The notes under the pieces: model-generated
What the model saw: the letters and a program-made list of their open reading frames with translations, nothing else
What the model was told of the DNA's origin: nothing
Databases searched by the model: none
Translations under genes and position numbers: made by a program
In this document: piece after piece, positions 32,999 to 40,909 of the stretch
Layout of the letters: every line of letters begins with the position of its first letter
Numbering within the stretch: position 1 is the stretch's first letter
Assembly (NCBI RefSeq): GCF_001722485.1
Contig: NZ_LWGL01000007.1
Location: forward strand, 1-48,210
Reading direction: 5' to 3'
DNA from: Cellulosimicrobium cellulans
Lineage (GTDB): Bacteria > Actinomycetota > Actinomycetes > Actinomycetales > Cellulomonadaceae
DNA: 48,210 nt

Positions 32999-33442
32999 TC
33001 AGCGCCCCGCGCGCCCCTCCGCGGCGAACGCGAGGCGCCGCAGCGTCTCGGTGTTGCGCGGCGTCAGCACGGCGCTGCGCAGCGGCCTCGGCACGAGCTT
33101 CCCCGGGCCGTGCGTCGCGTCCTCGTCCATCCGCACGGTGCACCGGTCCGGCCCCGACGGGACGACCGTCACGCGCACCCGCGCCTCGCCCAGCGGCCAG
33201 CCGCGCGCCTGCATGTCGATGCCGCGCTCAGGGTCCCACGCGCGCACGACGGTCTCGTCGTCGATCAGCACGGGCCAGGCGCCGACCGAGTGGTGGATGC
33301 GGGACCCGGGTGCGGGGAACGACGCGTCCACCGCGCGGATGCGGGACGTGCCCACCACCCAGGACGCGTACGTCCAGCCGTCGGCGAGCACGTCGAGGAC
33401 GGCGCTCGCAGGGGCGCGCACTTCGCGCGAGAGGCTCACCAT
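32999..33442 (-). CDS. SRPBCC-family (polyketide cyclase/START-like) protein
   Basis: 147 residues: MVSLSREVRAPASAVLDVLADGWTYASWVVGTSRIRAVDASFPAPGSRIHHSVG is the usual N-terminal helix-grip pattern, followed by DDETVVRAWDPERGIDMQARGWPLGEARVRVTVVP. The C-terminal helix is RPLRSAVLTPRNTETLRRLAFAAEG. It is probably a lipid or hydrophobic ligand-binding protein; no catalytic residues are recognised. TACCGT lies exactly six bases before the ATG (leaderless), supporting this start over an in-frame one 87 bases upstream. Confidence 0.9.
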   Translation of the reverse strand: MVSLSREVRAPASAVLDVLADGWTYASWVVGTSRIRAVDASFPAPGSRIHHSVGAWPVLIDDETVVRAWDPERGIDMQARGWPLGEARVRVTVVPSGPDRCTVRMDEDATHGPGKLVPRPLRSAVLTPRNTETLRRLAFAAEGRAGR

Positions 33443-33582
33443 GCCACGACGGTAGCGACGACCGTCCCGCTGGCAACCGGCGGCGGCCCCGCCGCGCGTG
33501 CGGGACGCGTCACGGCTAGCGTCGGGCAACGCCGGGCGGGCGTCGCGCTGCCGAGCGCGGGCCCGTCCACGGGAGGATCGTC

Positions 33583-34437
33583 ATGGCCGTCGCCCCTACC
33601 CGACCGCTCGCCGTGCTCACGGGCGCGACCGGCGGCATCGGCCGCGCGCTCGCGGACACGTTCGTCCGCCACGGGTTCGACCTGCTCGTGTCCGCGCACG
33701 ACGACGGGGTCGACGCGCTGCCGGCCGAGCTCACCGCGCCGCCGGCCCACCGGATCCACGGCCCGTCCCCGCAGGCGGCACAGGTCGTGCCCGGCGCCGT
33801 CGTGACCGCGGTCCGGGCCGACCTCACGACGTCCGACGGCGTCCGCGCCCTCGTCGCCGCCGTGCGCGGCAGGGGGCGCCCGGTCGACGTCCTCGCGCTC
33901 AACGCGGGCGCCGCGCACGGAGGGGCGTTCGTCGAGAGCAGCCTGCAGGGCGACCTCGACGTCGTCGCCCTCAACGTCACCGCGACCGTGCACCTCGCCA
34001 AGGAGCTCGTGCCCGCGATGGTCGAGCGCGGCGCCGGCCGCGTGCTCATCACGGCGTCCACCGCGGCGGCCATGCCGGGGCCGTGGTTCGCGACGTACGC
34101 GGCGTCCAAGTCGTTCCTCGTGTCCTTCGGCGCGGCGCTGCGCCACGAGCTGCGCGGCACCGGCGTCACCGTGACCACGTTCCTCCCCGGCCCGGCCGAC
34201 ACCGCGCTGTTCGTCCGCTCCGGCATGGGGCGAACCCGGGTCGGGCGCGGCACGAAGGACTCCGCGTCGACGGTCGCGGCGACGGCGTTCCGCGGCCTCA
34301 TGGCCGGCCGCGCCACGGTCGTCATGCGGTCGATCAAGCCCGTCCTGCAGGTCGTCGCGGGCGCCGTCCTCCCCCGGCGCCTCGCCGCGGTGGCGCAGGC
34401 GGTCTACACCTCGCCGCGGCCCGGACCCACGTCGTGA
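33583..34437 (+). CDS. Short-chain dehydrogenase/reductase
   Basis: 284 residues, a classical SDR. TGATGGIG (13-20) binds NAD(P), LNAG lies near residue 107, and the catalytic set is S159-Y172-K176 (ITASTAAAMPGPWFATYAASKSF). A long insertion after strand beta2 (PAHRIHGPSPQAAQVVPGA) and the TFLPGPADTALF block fit actinobacterial SDRs of undefined substrate. GGGAGGATC precedes the ATG. A promoter-like TAGCGT lies about 60 bases upstream. Its last 34 bases overlap the convergent gene ending at 34404. Confidence 0.94.
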   Translation: MAVAPTRPLAVLTGATGGIGRALADTFVRHGFDLLVSAHDDGVDALPAELTAPPAHRIHGPSPQAAQVVPGAVVTAVRADLTTSDGVRALVAAVRGRGRPVDVLALNAGAAHGGAFVESSLQGDLDVVALNVTATVHLAKELVPAMVERGAGRVLITASTAAAMPGPWFATYAASKSFLVSFGAALRHELRGTGVTVTTFLPGPADTALFVRSGMGRTRVGRGTKDSASTVAATAFRGLMAGRATVVMRSIKPVLQVVAGAVLPRRLAAVAQAVYTSPRPGPTS

Positions 34438-34853
34438 CCCGGCTCCCCGTGCGTGCGCCGCTCCTGCTTCATGCGGGCCTCGAACAGGTGCCGGGCGCCG
34501 CCGGCGAGCTCGTCGCGCGCCCGGCGCTCGTGCTCGCGGAACGCCGTCCAGTACCCGTCGTCGTAGTCCTCGACGATCTGGAACGTCCACCGGTCGCCGA
34601 CGACGTTGCGCCCGACGACCTCCCGCTCGATCCGATCGGCGACCTCGTCGTGCCCGGCCGCCCGCAGCTTCTCGACGGCCTCGCCGAGCGCGAGGTCGGC
34701 CTCGCCGGTGAGCTGGTGGAACGTGTACAGGTGCCCGCGGGCCCTCTCCACCGTCTCGAGCGCCTCGCTCAGCGCACCGAGCGCCTCGACGGTCGCGTCG
34801 TCGACACCTTCGGGGGTGGGGTGTCCGGGCAGGTCCTGCACGTCGTCGGTCAC
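34404..34853 (-). CDS. Conserved hypothetical protein, acidic and helical
   Basis: 149 residues from a GTG (MTDDVQDLPGHPTPEGVDDATVEALGALSEALETVERARGHLYTFHQLTGEADLALGEAVEKLRAAGHDEVADRIEREVVGRNVVGDRWTFQIVEDYDDGYW...). It is rich in Glu, Asp and Arg, mainly helical, with no signal or membrane segment. I do not recognise a characterised function; similar small proteins occur widely in actinobacteria. TAGCGT lies six bases before the GTG (leaderless). The 3' end overlaps the convergent SDR gene by 34 bases, so the two transcripts are antisense at their ends. Confidence 0.8.
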   Translation of the reverse strand: MTDDVQDLPGHPTPEGVDDATVEALGALSEALETVERARGHLYTFHQLTGEADLALGEAVEKLRAAGHDEVADRIEREVVGRNVVGDRWTFQIVEDYDDGYWTAFREHERRARDELAGGARHLFEARMKQERRTHGEPGHDVGPGRGEV

Positions 34854-34991
34854 GCCGTCACGCTAGGGGCGGTGCGGCCACCGCGCACCCGGGCCCGGAC
34901 CGCCCCGGCACCCTGCGGTGCCCGGCCGCAGAGCACCGCCGCCTGTGACAGGGTGGAGCCCCCGCCCCCCGACCGGAGACCGCACGCGCTG

Positions 34992-36074
34992 ATGACCGCG
35001 ACCACCACCCCGCCCCCGCCGACCGTCACGACGGAGCCGTCCCCGAGCCAGCGACCCCACCGGGCGGCGCGGCTCGAGAACCGGTGGCGCGCCGTCGTCT
35101 CCCGGTTCCAGAAGGCGCGCGGGTGGCGCCCGCGCGTCGAGCCGTTCACCGGGTACGGCAGCCAGCAGCGCGTCCGCGTGCTGGGCCGCGTCCTGCTCGC
35201 GAGCCCGGCCTACGACCCGGCCACCTCGGCGGACCGCCGCGGGTGGCGCTACTTCTTCACCGCCCCCGCGCCGCGCGAGGAGGTGCGCGTGCACGTCGGT
35301 GACGTGACGGTCGACGTCGTCTCCGACCGCAGCGGCTACGTGGACGTGACGGTCGACGTCGTGCTCACCCCCGGCTGGCACGACGTCACGTTCCGCCCCG
35401 CCTCGGGCGAGGTGGCGACCGGCCGCCTGCTCGTCGTCGGCGACGGGCGGCGGCTCGGGGTGGTCTCCGACATCGACGACACCGCCATGGTGACCGCCGT
35501 GCCACGTCCGCTGCTCGCGGCGTGGAACACGTTCGTGCGGCACTCGAGCGCGCGCGTGCCCGTGCCCGGCATGGCCGTGCTCTACCAGGGCATCGCGGCC
35601 GCGAACCCCGGGACGCCGTTCGTGTACGTCTCGACGGGCGCGTGGAACACCGCGGCGAACTTGCGCCGGTTCCTCCAGCGTCACGGCTACCCGCCGGGCC
35701 CGCTGCTCCTCACCGACTGGGGGCCGACCAACACGGGCTGGTTCCGCAGCGGTCAGGAGCACAAGAACACGTCGATCGACCGGCTGGTCCGCGAGCTGCC
35801 GGACGTCGACTGGCTGCTGATCGGCGACGACGGCCAGCACGACCCGGAGATCTACACGCGCGCCGCGCGGCTTCACCCCGAGCACGTGGTGGCCATCGCG
35901 ATCCGCCAGCTCACGCCCACCCAGCAGGTCCTGTCCCACGGCTCGCCGCTGCCCGCACCGGCCGACGACACGGAGCGCGTGCGCCGCGAGGCGCCCGTGC
36001 CCACCGCGCAGGGGCCCGACGGCGCCGCGCTCGCCCGGTCGCTCTCCGAGGCCCTGGCCGCCTACCGCCGCTGA
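34992..36074 (+). CDS. App1-family phosphatidate phosphatase-like protein (DUF2183)
   Basis: 360 residues. The N-terminal region has RFQKARGWRPRVEPFTGYGS and a beta-sandwich stretch. The HAD-like catalytic core carries the hallmark DIDDT (160-164, VVSDIDDTAMVTA) with the nucleophilic aspartate, then TPFVYVSTGAWNTAANLRRFLQRHGYPPGPLLLTDWGPT, EHKNTSIDRL and WLLIGDDGQHDPEIYTRAARLHPEHVVAIAIRQL. Yeast App1 is a Mg2+-dependent phosphatidate phosphatase. The bacterial proteins probably act on phospholipid or related phosphates, though this is unproven. No signal peptide or membrane segment, so cytoplasmic. Confidence 0.93.
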   Translation: MTATTTPPPPTVTTEPSPSQRPHRAARLENRWRAVVSRFQKARGWRPRVEPFTGYGSQQRVRVLGRVLLASPAYDPATSADRRGWRYFFTAPAPREEVRVHVGDVTVDVVSDRSGYVDVTVDVVLTPGWHDVTFRPASGEVATGRLLVVGDGRRLGVVSDIDDTAMVTAVPRPLLAAWNTFVRHSSARVPVPGMAVLYQGIAAANPGTPFVYVSTGAWNTAANLRRFLQRHGYPPGPLLLTDWGPTNTGWFRSGQEHKNTSIDRLVRELPDVDWLLIGDDGQHDPEIYTRAARLHPEHVVAIAIRQLTPTQQVLSHGSPLPAPADDTERVRREAPVPTAQGPDGAALARSLSEALAAYRR

Positions 36075-36166
36075 ACGACCGCACGTCCGCGGGCGCTCAG
36101 CCCCCTGGCGCGCGGTCGTCGCCGCACTCCCGTGCGCCCGCCGGGGCGAGGTGGGACGCTGGTCGC

Positions 36167-36814
36167 ATGAGCACCGGACCCGTCCGACGCAGCACCGACG
36201 CGCTCGGGGACGACGCCGTCGCGGCCGCCACGGGACAGCCGCGGGCGACGTGGTTCGCGCTCCTCGACGCCCAGGGGGCGACGGCGTGGACGCACAAGGA
36301 CATCGCCGCGTGGCTCGTCGGCGAGCAGGGTGTCGACGGGTGGTGGGCGCAGTCCCTCACGGTCGCGTACGAGCAGGAGCGCGGGATGCGCGCCCCAGGC
36401 CAGCGGTCCGACGGGACCTACGAGGTCAGCCCCAGCCGGTCCGTCGCCGGGACGCTGACCGAGGTGTACGCCCTCGTCGCGGAGGACGAGTCCCGGGCGC
36501 GCTGGCTCGACCCCGCGCTCGCCGACGTCGGCGCCGGCGAGCGCCTCGAGGTGCTCGGTGCGACACCGACGTCCTCGGTCCGCCTCGCGTGGCCCGTCGG
36601 CGCGGTCGGCGCACCCGCGGACCGGCCCGGCCGCGTCACGGTCACGCTCTACCAGCCGCGGACGCCGGACGGCACGCCCGCGGGCAAGGTCCGCGTGAGC
36701 GCGCAGCACGGCGGGCTGACGTCCCCCGACGACGTCGAGGCGCTCAAGGCGTTCTGGTCCGACCGGCTCGAGGCGCTGGCCGGGCTCGCCGGGCAGACGA
36801 CACCGCCGAGGTAG
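36167..36814 (+). CDS. DUF4287-domain protein with START-like C-terminal part
   Basis: 215 residues. Residues about 10-80 match the DUF4287 pattern (GDDAVAAATGQPRATWFALLDAQGATAWTHKDIAAWLVGEQGVDGWWAQSLTVAYEQERGMR). The remainder (YEVSPSRSVAGTLTEVYALVAEDESRARWL ... RLAWPVGAV ... GRVTVTLYQPRTPDGTPAGKVRVSAQHGGLTSPDDVEALKAFWSDRLEAL) looks like an SRPBCC/AHSA1 domain. Such two-domain proteins are common and uncharacterised. GACGCT lies six bases before the ATG. Downstream is a strong hairpin at 36914-36944. Confidence 0.9.
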   Translation: MSTGPVRRSTDALGDDAVAAATGQPRATWFALLDAQGATAWTHKDIAAWLVGEQGVDGWWAQSLTVAYEQERGMRAPGQRSDGTYEVSPSRSVAGTLTEVYALVAEDESRARWLDPALADVGAGERLEVLGATPTSSVRLAWPVGAVGAPADRPGRVTVTLYQPRTPDGTPAGKVRVSAQHGGLTSPDDVEALKAFWSDRLEALAGLAGQTTPPR

Positions 36815-36848
36815 GCAGCGTCGCGGCTCGAGATGCCGGCCCGCCGTC

Positions 36849-37031
36849 GTGATGGTTGCCAGAGGCTACGACGACACCGAGCGGTGCTCCGCCCAGCCTG
36901 GGCCCCGGCGGCCCCACGCCCGGCGGGGTGTCCGCCGGGCGTGGCCGTGGATCGTGCTGACCGCCGTGGCGGGGCTCGTCATCGTCCGCGTCGTGCGGCT
37001 CGTCGCGCGCCCCGCCGACGACGCGGGGTGA
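36849..37031 (+). CDS. Possible small single-pass membrane protein
   Basis: 60 residues: an Arg-rich N-terminus followed by one hydrophobic helix (AWPWIVLTAVAGLVIVRVVRLVA). Third codon positions are mostly G/C, which favours coding. No convincing ribosome site or promoter precedes the ATG, and a 13-bp hairpin (36914-36944) lies inside the frame, which argues for a terminator region instead. It converges with the membrane-protein gene at 37042. If it is not real, the 36815-37041 gap contains only the hairpin. Confidence 0.35.
   Translation: MMVARGYDDTERCSAQPGPRRPHARRGVRRAWPWIVLTAVAGLVIVRVVRLVARPADDAG
36914..36944. terminator. 13-bp perfect hairpin between convergent genes
   Basis: CCACGCCCGGCGG (36914-36926) and CCGCCGGGCGTGG (36932-36944) pair completely with a five-base GGTGT loop. 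Placed between the DUF4287 gene (plus) and the membrane-protein gene (minus), it is a good bidirectional terminator without a U-tract. It overlaps the doubtful small frame at 36849-37031. Confidence 0.65.
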
Positions 37032-37041
37032 CCCGCGGGCC

Positions 37042-38211
37042 CTACCCGCGGCCGCACGTGCGGCACGTGCCGCGGCGGCGGAGCCAGTACGCGTACGTCG
37101 CGGCCCCCAGCGCCACGGACCACAGCGGCCACAGCAGCGCCGGCCCGACGGCGCCCCACGAGTCGGCCGTGAGCGCGAGCTGACCGCCCTCCAGGCCGGC
37201 CGCCACGAGCGACAGCCCTGCCGGCAGGACAGCGACCGCGACCACGGTCGCCGGGACGACGGCGAGCAGCACCGGGACCCTCCGGCCGGCGAGGCCGACC
37301 ATCCAGCGCGGGAACACCTCGCCCCAGCGCTGGTAGAGGCCGAGCGTGAGCACGGCGCCGACGAGCGCGAAGCCGCCCAGGCCGAGCGCCGCGATCCAGC
37401 CGTCGTTGCCCGCGAGCTCCGCGACGTCGTCGGGCGCGAACCCGAGCGGGATGCCGAGCACCCACGCGATGCGCGTGACGGCGTAGAACGTGGGGATCGC
37501 GGCCGCGACGAGCGCAGCCACGCGTCCCCAGCGCGCGGCGGACGCCGGTGCGGTCCACGCGGGGTCGGCGCCGTCCGGTCGGCGTCCGCAGGACTCGCAC
37601 GCACCCGCGGCGCGGCGCACGAACCGGGCGGTGGATGCCGCGAGCAGCGCGCCGCCGAGGAGGACGGCGACCTGCAGGAGCGTCCCCGGCGTGACGAACT
37701 CCTGGAACGCGGCGCGCAGGTCCGGGTCGAACGGGGCCATGACGAGCGTGACCGGCAGGTAGCCGAGCCGCGCGAGGATCGACGCGTCGACGAGCGCGAC
37801 GGCTCCGGCGAGGACCAGCGCGACGGCGGCGACCGTCACCGTCCGCACGGGTCGCGCCACCGGGTGGCGCCGCCCGCCGAGCCACGTCCAGGCTGCGAGC
37901 GCCGCGCCGACGAGCGCGAGGACCGCGACCCACGGCGTGAGCGTCTCGCCGGGGAGCGCCTGCAGGGCGCCGAAGCCGGTGTCGTTCGCGGACCCGACGG
38001 GGAGCGTGCCGCCGAGCAACGTCACCCCGAGCGTGAGGGCGCCGCCGGCGGCCCACCACGCGGTGGCCGCGGGGGCGACCCAGCCGCCGCGGCGGCGGTG
38101 CGGGTGCGGCGGGACGTCACCGTGCGGGTGACGGACGTCCGGGGCGGGCGCGGCCGGGCCGGCGGCCCGGCAAGAGGTGGGAGGTGTCGAGGGCGGAGTT
38201 CGAGTGGTCAT
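37042..38211 (-). CDS. Multi-pass membrane protein with cytoplasmic CxxC motifs
   Basis: 389 residues. The N-terminal tail is rich in Pro and His (HPHGDVPPHPHRRRGG). About eight hydrophobic segments follow (WWAAGGALTLGVTLLGG, WVAVLALVGAALAAWTWL, VTVAAVALVLAGAVALVDASI, GTLLQVAVLLGGALLAA, RVAALVAAAIPTFYAV, WIAALGLGGFALVGAVLTLGL, VPVLLAVVPATVVAVAVLPAG, ALLWPLWSVALGAATYAYWL). A CESCGRRPDGADPAW loop and a C-terminal CRTCGRG suggest paired metal or disulfide sites on one face. GAGGGT lies six bases before the ATG. I recognise no transporter or enzyme family; the gene is convergent with the plus-strand genes before it. Confidence 0.85.
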   Translation of the reverse strand: MTTRTPPSTPPTSCRAAGPAAPAPDVRHPHGDVPPHPHRRRGGWVAPAATAWWAAGGALTLGVTLLGGTLPVGSANDTGFGALQALPGETLTPWVAVLALVGAALAAWTWLGGRRHPVARPVRTVTVAAVALVLAGAVALVDASILARLGYLPVTLVMAPFDPDLRAAFQEFVTPGTLLQVAVLLGGALLAASTARFVRRAAGACESCGRRPDGADPAWTAPASAARWGRVAALVAAAIPTFYAVTRIAWVLGIPLGFAPDDVAELAGNDGWIAALGLGGFALVGAVLTLGLYQRWGEVFPRWMVGLAGRRVPVLLAVVPATVVAVAVLPAGLSLVAAGLEGGQLALTADSWGAVGPALLWPLWSVALGAATYAYWLRRRGTCRTCGRG

Positions 38212-38306
38212 GACTCGACCCTCGCGCCGCCGAGAGCCGTGCGGATCCCCCCGCCCGGTGACCGTCCTCCCCCGCGCGGGTGATGCCGCGCGCTCCCGAC
38301 GACGTC

Positions 38307-38759
38307 TCAGTCCGCGAGGACGAGGCGGACCGGCTCGGCGTCGACCTCGACGGTGGTCACGCCGGTGGCCGGATGGTCGGTGGAGACCTCGATCACCTGG
38401 CTCACGGCCGTGACGTCGGCGGTGCACTGGCGCGAGCCGCTCGGCCCCATCGAGACCGACAACGTCGACGCGTCCTTCCACACGATGTCCACAGGGACGT
38501 CCACACAGCTCGAGCTGCCCCACGTCGTCACGGTCAGCAGAGCCGGCTCGCTCGACGTCTCGAGCAGCGCGTTGGTCCCGCCCACCGGTGGTGGCGCGAT
38601 GCCCGACTCCCCGGCCGGGAAGCGGTCCACGGCGATCGATCCCCCCGCCGTGCCGTCCTCCGGCACGCCCGGATCTGGTGACGACGCCGTGCACGAGCCG
38701 AGGAGCACGCAGCTGGACATCACGAGGAGCAGCGATGCGTGACCCCGTCGTCCGCCCAC
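38307..38759 (-). CDS. Small secreted lipoprotein of unknown function
   Basis: 150 residues from a GTG chosen because GGGGGAGGT lies just upstream; a longer frame begins 96 bases earlier without such a site. The N-terminus reads VGGRRGHASLLLVMSSCVLLGSCTASSP, with lipobox LLGSC. The mature part has a Pro/Gly/Ser linker, then a beta-rich domain (LLTVTTWGSSSCVDVPVDIVWKDASTLSVSMG...RQCTADVTAVSQVIEVS) with two cysteines that could pair, ending TTVEVDAEPVRLVLAD. The pattern SSCVDVP...CTAD recurs in uncharacterised actinobacterial lipoproteins. No enzyme motif. Confidence 0.85.
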   Translation of the reverse strand: MGGRRGHASLLLVMSSCVLLGSCTASSPDPGVPEDGTAGGSIAVDRFPAGESGIAPPPVGGTNALLETSSEPALLTVTTWGSSSCVDVPVDIVWKDASTLSVSMGPSGSRQCTADVTAVSQVIEVSTDHPATGVTTVEVDAEPVRLVLAD

Positions 38760-38847
38760 GATGTACCTCCCCCGGCGTGACCGTCCGGCCGTGACGGCAG
38801 CCGTCATCCTGCCGCACATCGGATCGCGGACCCCGTGGTCGCGACGC

Positions 38848-39291
38848 TCAGTCACGGCGGCGCGCCCGGCGCAGGGCGGCGAACGCGCCGGTCGACCACA
38901 GCGCCCACGCGACGAGCACCGGCTGGAAGAACAGGCGGGCGAAGCGCTTCTCGTCGGTGTCGAGGCCGAAGCCGTCCTTCGCCTCCGCCCACTGCGCGAC
39001 GTTCCCCGGGAAGATCGCGACGAAGAACGTGGCGGCGACCAGTCCGACGACGACCTTCCACCGCGGCAGCACCACGAGCGACCCGCCGAGCACGATCTCG
39101 ACGACCCCCGACGCGAGGACCGTGACGTCCTCGTCGACCGGGAACCAGCCCGGCACCTGCGCCTGGAACTCCTCGCGTGCGACGGTGAGGTGGCTCGTCC
39201 CGGCGCCGACGAGCGCGAGACCGAGCGCCACCCGCGCGAGCGTGGCGGGCACGGACGTGCGGGCGGGCCGCGTCAGCACGGAGAGGTCCAT
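38848..39291 (-). CDS. DoxX-family membrane protein
   Basis: 147 residues, four hydrophobic segments. TLARVALGLALVGAGTSHLTVAREEFQAQVPGWFPVDEDVTVLASGVVEIVLGGSLVVLPRWKVVVGLVAATFFVAIFPGNVAQW is the DoxX/DUF4267-like core, with the FPGN-Q-W segment common in these proteins. The last helix is FFQPVLVAWALWSTGAFAAL. Related proteins are linked to respiratory or thiol-redox functions, but this one is unassigned. GACGAT lies exactly six bases before the ATG, indicating a leaderless message. Confidence 0.92.
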   Translation of the reverse strand: MDLSVLTRPARTSVPATLARVALGLALVGAGTSHLTVAREEFQAQVPGWFPVDEDVTVLASGVVEIVLGGSLVVLPRWKVVVGLVAATFFVAIFPGNVAQWAEAKDGFGLDTDEKRFARLFFQPVLVAWALWSTGAFAALRRARRRD

Positions 39292-39371
39292 CGCCCGATC
39301 GTCGCACCCTGGGCCGAGGTCCGCAGGCCGCTCGTGCCGTCCCCCGGGCACGAGCGGCCCCACGGTCGGCG

Positions 39372-39767
39372 TCAGTCGACGGCCGTGCCCTCCAGCTCGA
39401 CCAGCTGCCCGGGAATCGCCAGGCGCGTGACGCCGAGCATCGTGGTGGCCGGCGCCACCTGGGCGGCGCCCAGGCGCGCCGCGAGGACCCCGTAGTGCTG
39501 GAGCAGCAGGTCCACGTCGGTGGTGAACACGCCCAGCCGGACGAGGTGCGCGAGCGACATGCCCGCGTCGGCGAGCACCGCCTCGAGGTTGTCGAGACTC
39601 AGTGCGAGCTGCTTCGCCATGTCGCCCTCGTGCTCGGGCGCGCCGTCGGCGTTCGTCGCCGTCTGCCCGGAGCAGTAGAGGGTCCGGGTGTGCCCGGAGA
39701 CGAGCTCACCCTGGTTGAACCCCAGCTCCTGCGACCACGTCACCGGGTTGATCGCCGTGCGTTCCAT
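39372..39767 (-). CDS. RidA-family protein (second copy in window)
   Basis: 131 residues: MERTAINPVTWSQELGFNQGELVSGHTRTLYCSGQTATNADGAPEHEGDMAKQLALSLDNLEAVLADAGMSLAHLVRLGVFTTDVDLLLQHYGVLAARLGAAQVAPATTMLGVTRLAIPGQLVELEGTAVD. The YjgF core is clear. The C-terminal arginine typical of active RidA imine deaminases is replaced in the ...LAIPGQLVELEGTAV end, so another activity is likely. Divergently transcribed from a WYL-domain regulator, with a palindrome in the shared 131-base gap. Only distantly related to the RidA protein at 28485-28913. Confidence 0.93.
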   Translation of the reverse strand: MERTAINPVTWSQELGFNQGELVSGHTRTLYCSGQTATNADGAPEHEGDMAKQLALSLDNLEAVLADAGMSLAHLVRLGVFTTDVDLLLQHYGVLAARLGAAQVAPATTMLGVTRLAIPGQLVELEGTAVD

Positions 39768-39863
39768 GTGTCGTCACTCCGTCCGTCGTGTCAGGGAAGC
39801 CGTGCATCGCGGCGGGTGCCATGACGCGTCGACCTCGTGACGACGACCCTCCCTGGGAATGCC

Positions 39864-39892
39864 GACACCCTGTGTCATGTATTCGGTACGGT
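39864..39892 (+). promoter_or_regulatory. Leaderless promoter and palindrome of the WYL regulator gene
   Basis: A GACAC-CCT-GTGTC palindrome (39864-39876) lies ten bases upstream of a -10 element TACGGT (39887-39892). The GTG start follows after exactly six bases. A repressor on the palindrome would cover the -35 region. The WYL protein itself is the likely binder, in keeping with its divergent RidA neighbour. Confidence 0.6.
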
Positions 39893-39898
39893 CCTCGT

Positions 39899-40909
39899 GT
39901 GCGCGCGGACCGGCTCGTCTCGCTGGTGCTGCTGCTGCGCCAGCGGGGCCGGCTGAGCGCGGCGACGCTCGCGCGCGAGCTGGAGGTCTCGACGCGCACG
40001 GTGCTGCGCGACGTCGAGGCGTTGTCGGCGGCTGGCGTCCCCGTCTACGCCGAGCGCGGGCGCCACGGCGGCTTCGCGCTCCTGCCCGGCTTCCGGACGG
40101 AGCTCACGGGCGTGACCCACGAGGAGGCCCTCGCGCTCCTGGCCGCCGGACCGGGAACGGGCGAGCGGGTCCTCGGGCTCGGTCCGGCCCTCGCGTCGGC
40201 CCTGCGCAAGGTCGTCGACGCGCTTCCCGCCGGCCACCAGGCCACCGCGAACGACGCCGCGCGGCGGTTCCTCGTCGACCCCGAGACCGACCTGCTGTCC
40301 CGACGACGCGTCACCGAGGCGGTCCCGGAGGCCGTCGTGGTCGTCGTCCGCCGCGCCGTGCTCGCCGGACACCGGCTCCGCATCCGCTACGCGGCCACCG
40401 GCGAGGAGCCGCGGTGGCGCACGGTGGACCCCGTCGGGCTGGTCACCGTCCGCGACCGTGCCTACCTGCTCGCGACGCGGTCGGGCGCGGACCGCACGTA
40501 CCGGCTGTCCCGGGCGTCCGACGCCGAGGAGCTCCCCGAGCCCGCGGAGCGCCCGGCGCACGTCGACCTCGATCGCGCCTGGCGCGAGCGCTCGGCACGG
40601 TTCCTGTCCGGCGGCGACCACGTCACCGCGCTCGTCCGGGTCGCCCCGGCGCGGCGCGAGGAGCTCCTCGACACGGCGCTCGCCGTCCGGGCCGAGGAAC
40701 CGGACACCGCCGGCCGGCTCCGGCTCGACGTGACGTTCCAGGACCTGCGGCACGCGGTGTGGGCGCTGTGGCAGCTCGGGACGGACGCGGAGGCGCTGTC
40801 CCCGCCGTCGCTGCGCGCCGCCCTGCGCGACCGCGCCGCCGCGCTCGCCGCCCGCTACGAGGACCCGGAGCCCGGCCCTCAGCCGACCCGCACGAACCCC
40901 GACTCGTAG
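39899..40909 (+). CDS. YafY-type WYL-domain transcriptional regulator
   Basis: 336 residues from a GTG placed by a leaderless promoter. The N-terminal HTH_11 domain is RADRLVSLVLLLRQRGRLSAATLARELEVSTRTVLRDVEALSAAGVPVYAERGRHGGFALLPGF. The WYL ligand domain follows about residues 150-240 (HRLRIRYAATGEEPRWRTVDPVGLVTVRDRAYLLATRSGADRTYRLSRASDAEEL), with a C-terminal WCX-like extension. WYL regulators sense small molecules or nucleic acids. It probably controls the divergent RidA gene. Its last 31 bases overlap the convergent response-regulator gene. Confidence 0.94.
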   Translation: MRADRLVSLVLLLRQRGRLSAATLARELEVSTRTVLRDVEALSAAGVPVYAERGRHGGFALLPGFRTELTGVTHEEALALLAAGPGTGERVLGLGPALASALRKVVDALPAGHQATANDAARRFLVDPETDLLSRRRVTEAVPEAVVVVVRRAVLAGHRLRIRYAATGEEPRWRTVDPVGLVTVRDRAYLLATRSGADRTYRLSRASDAEELPEPAERPAHVDLDRAWRERSARFLSGGDHVTALVRVAPARREELLDTALAVRAEEPDTAGRLRLDVTFQDLRHAVWALWQLGTDAEALSPPSLRAALRDRAAALAARYEDPEPGPQPTRTNPDS

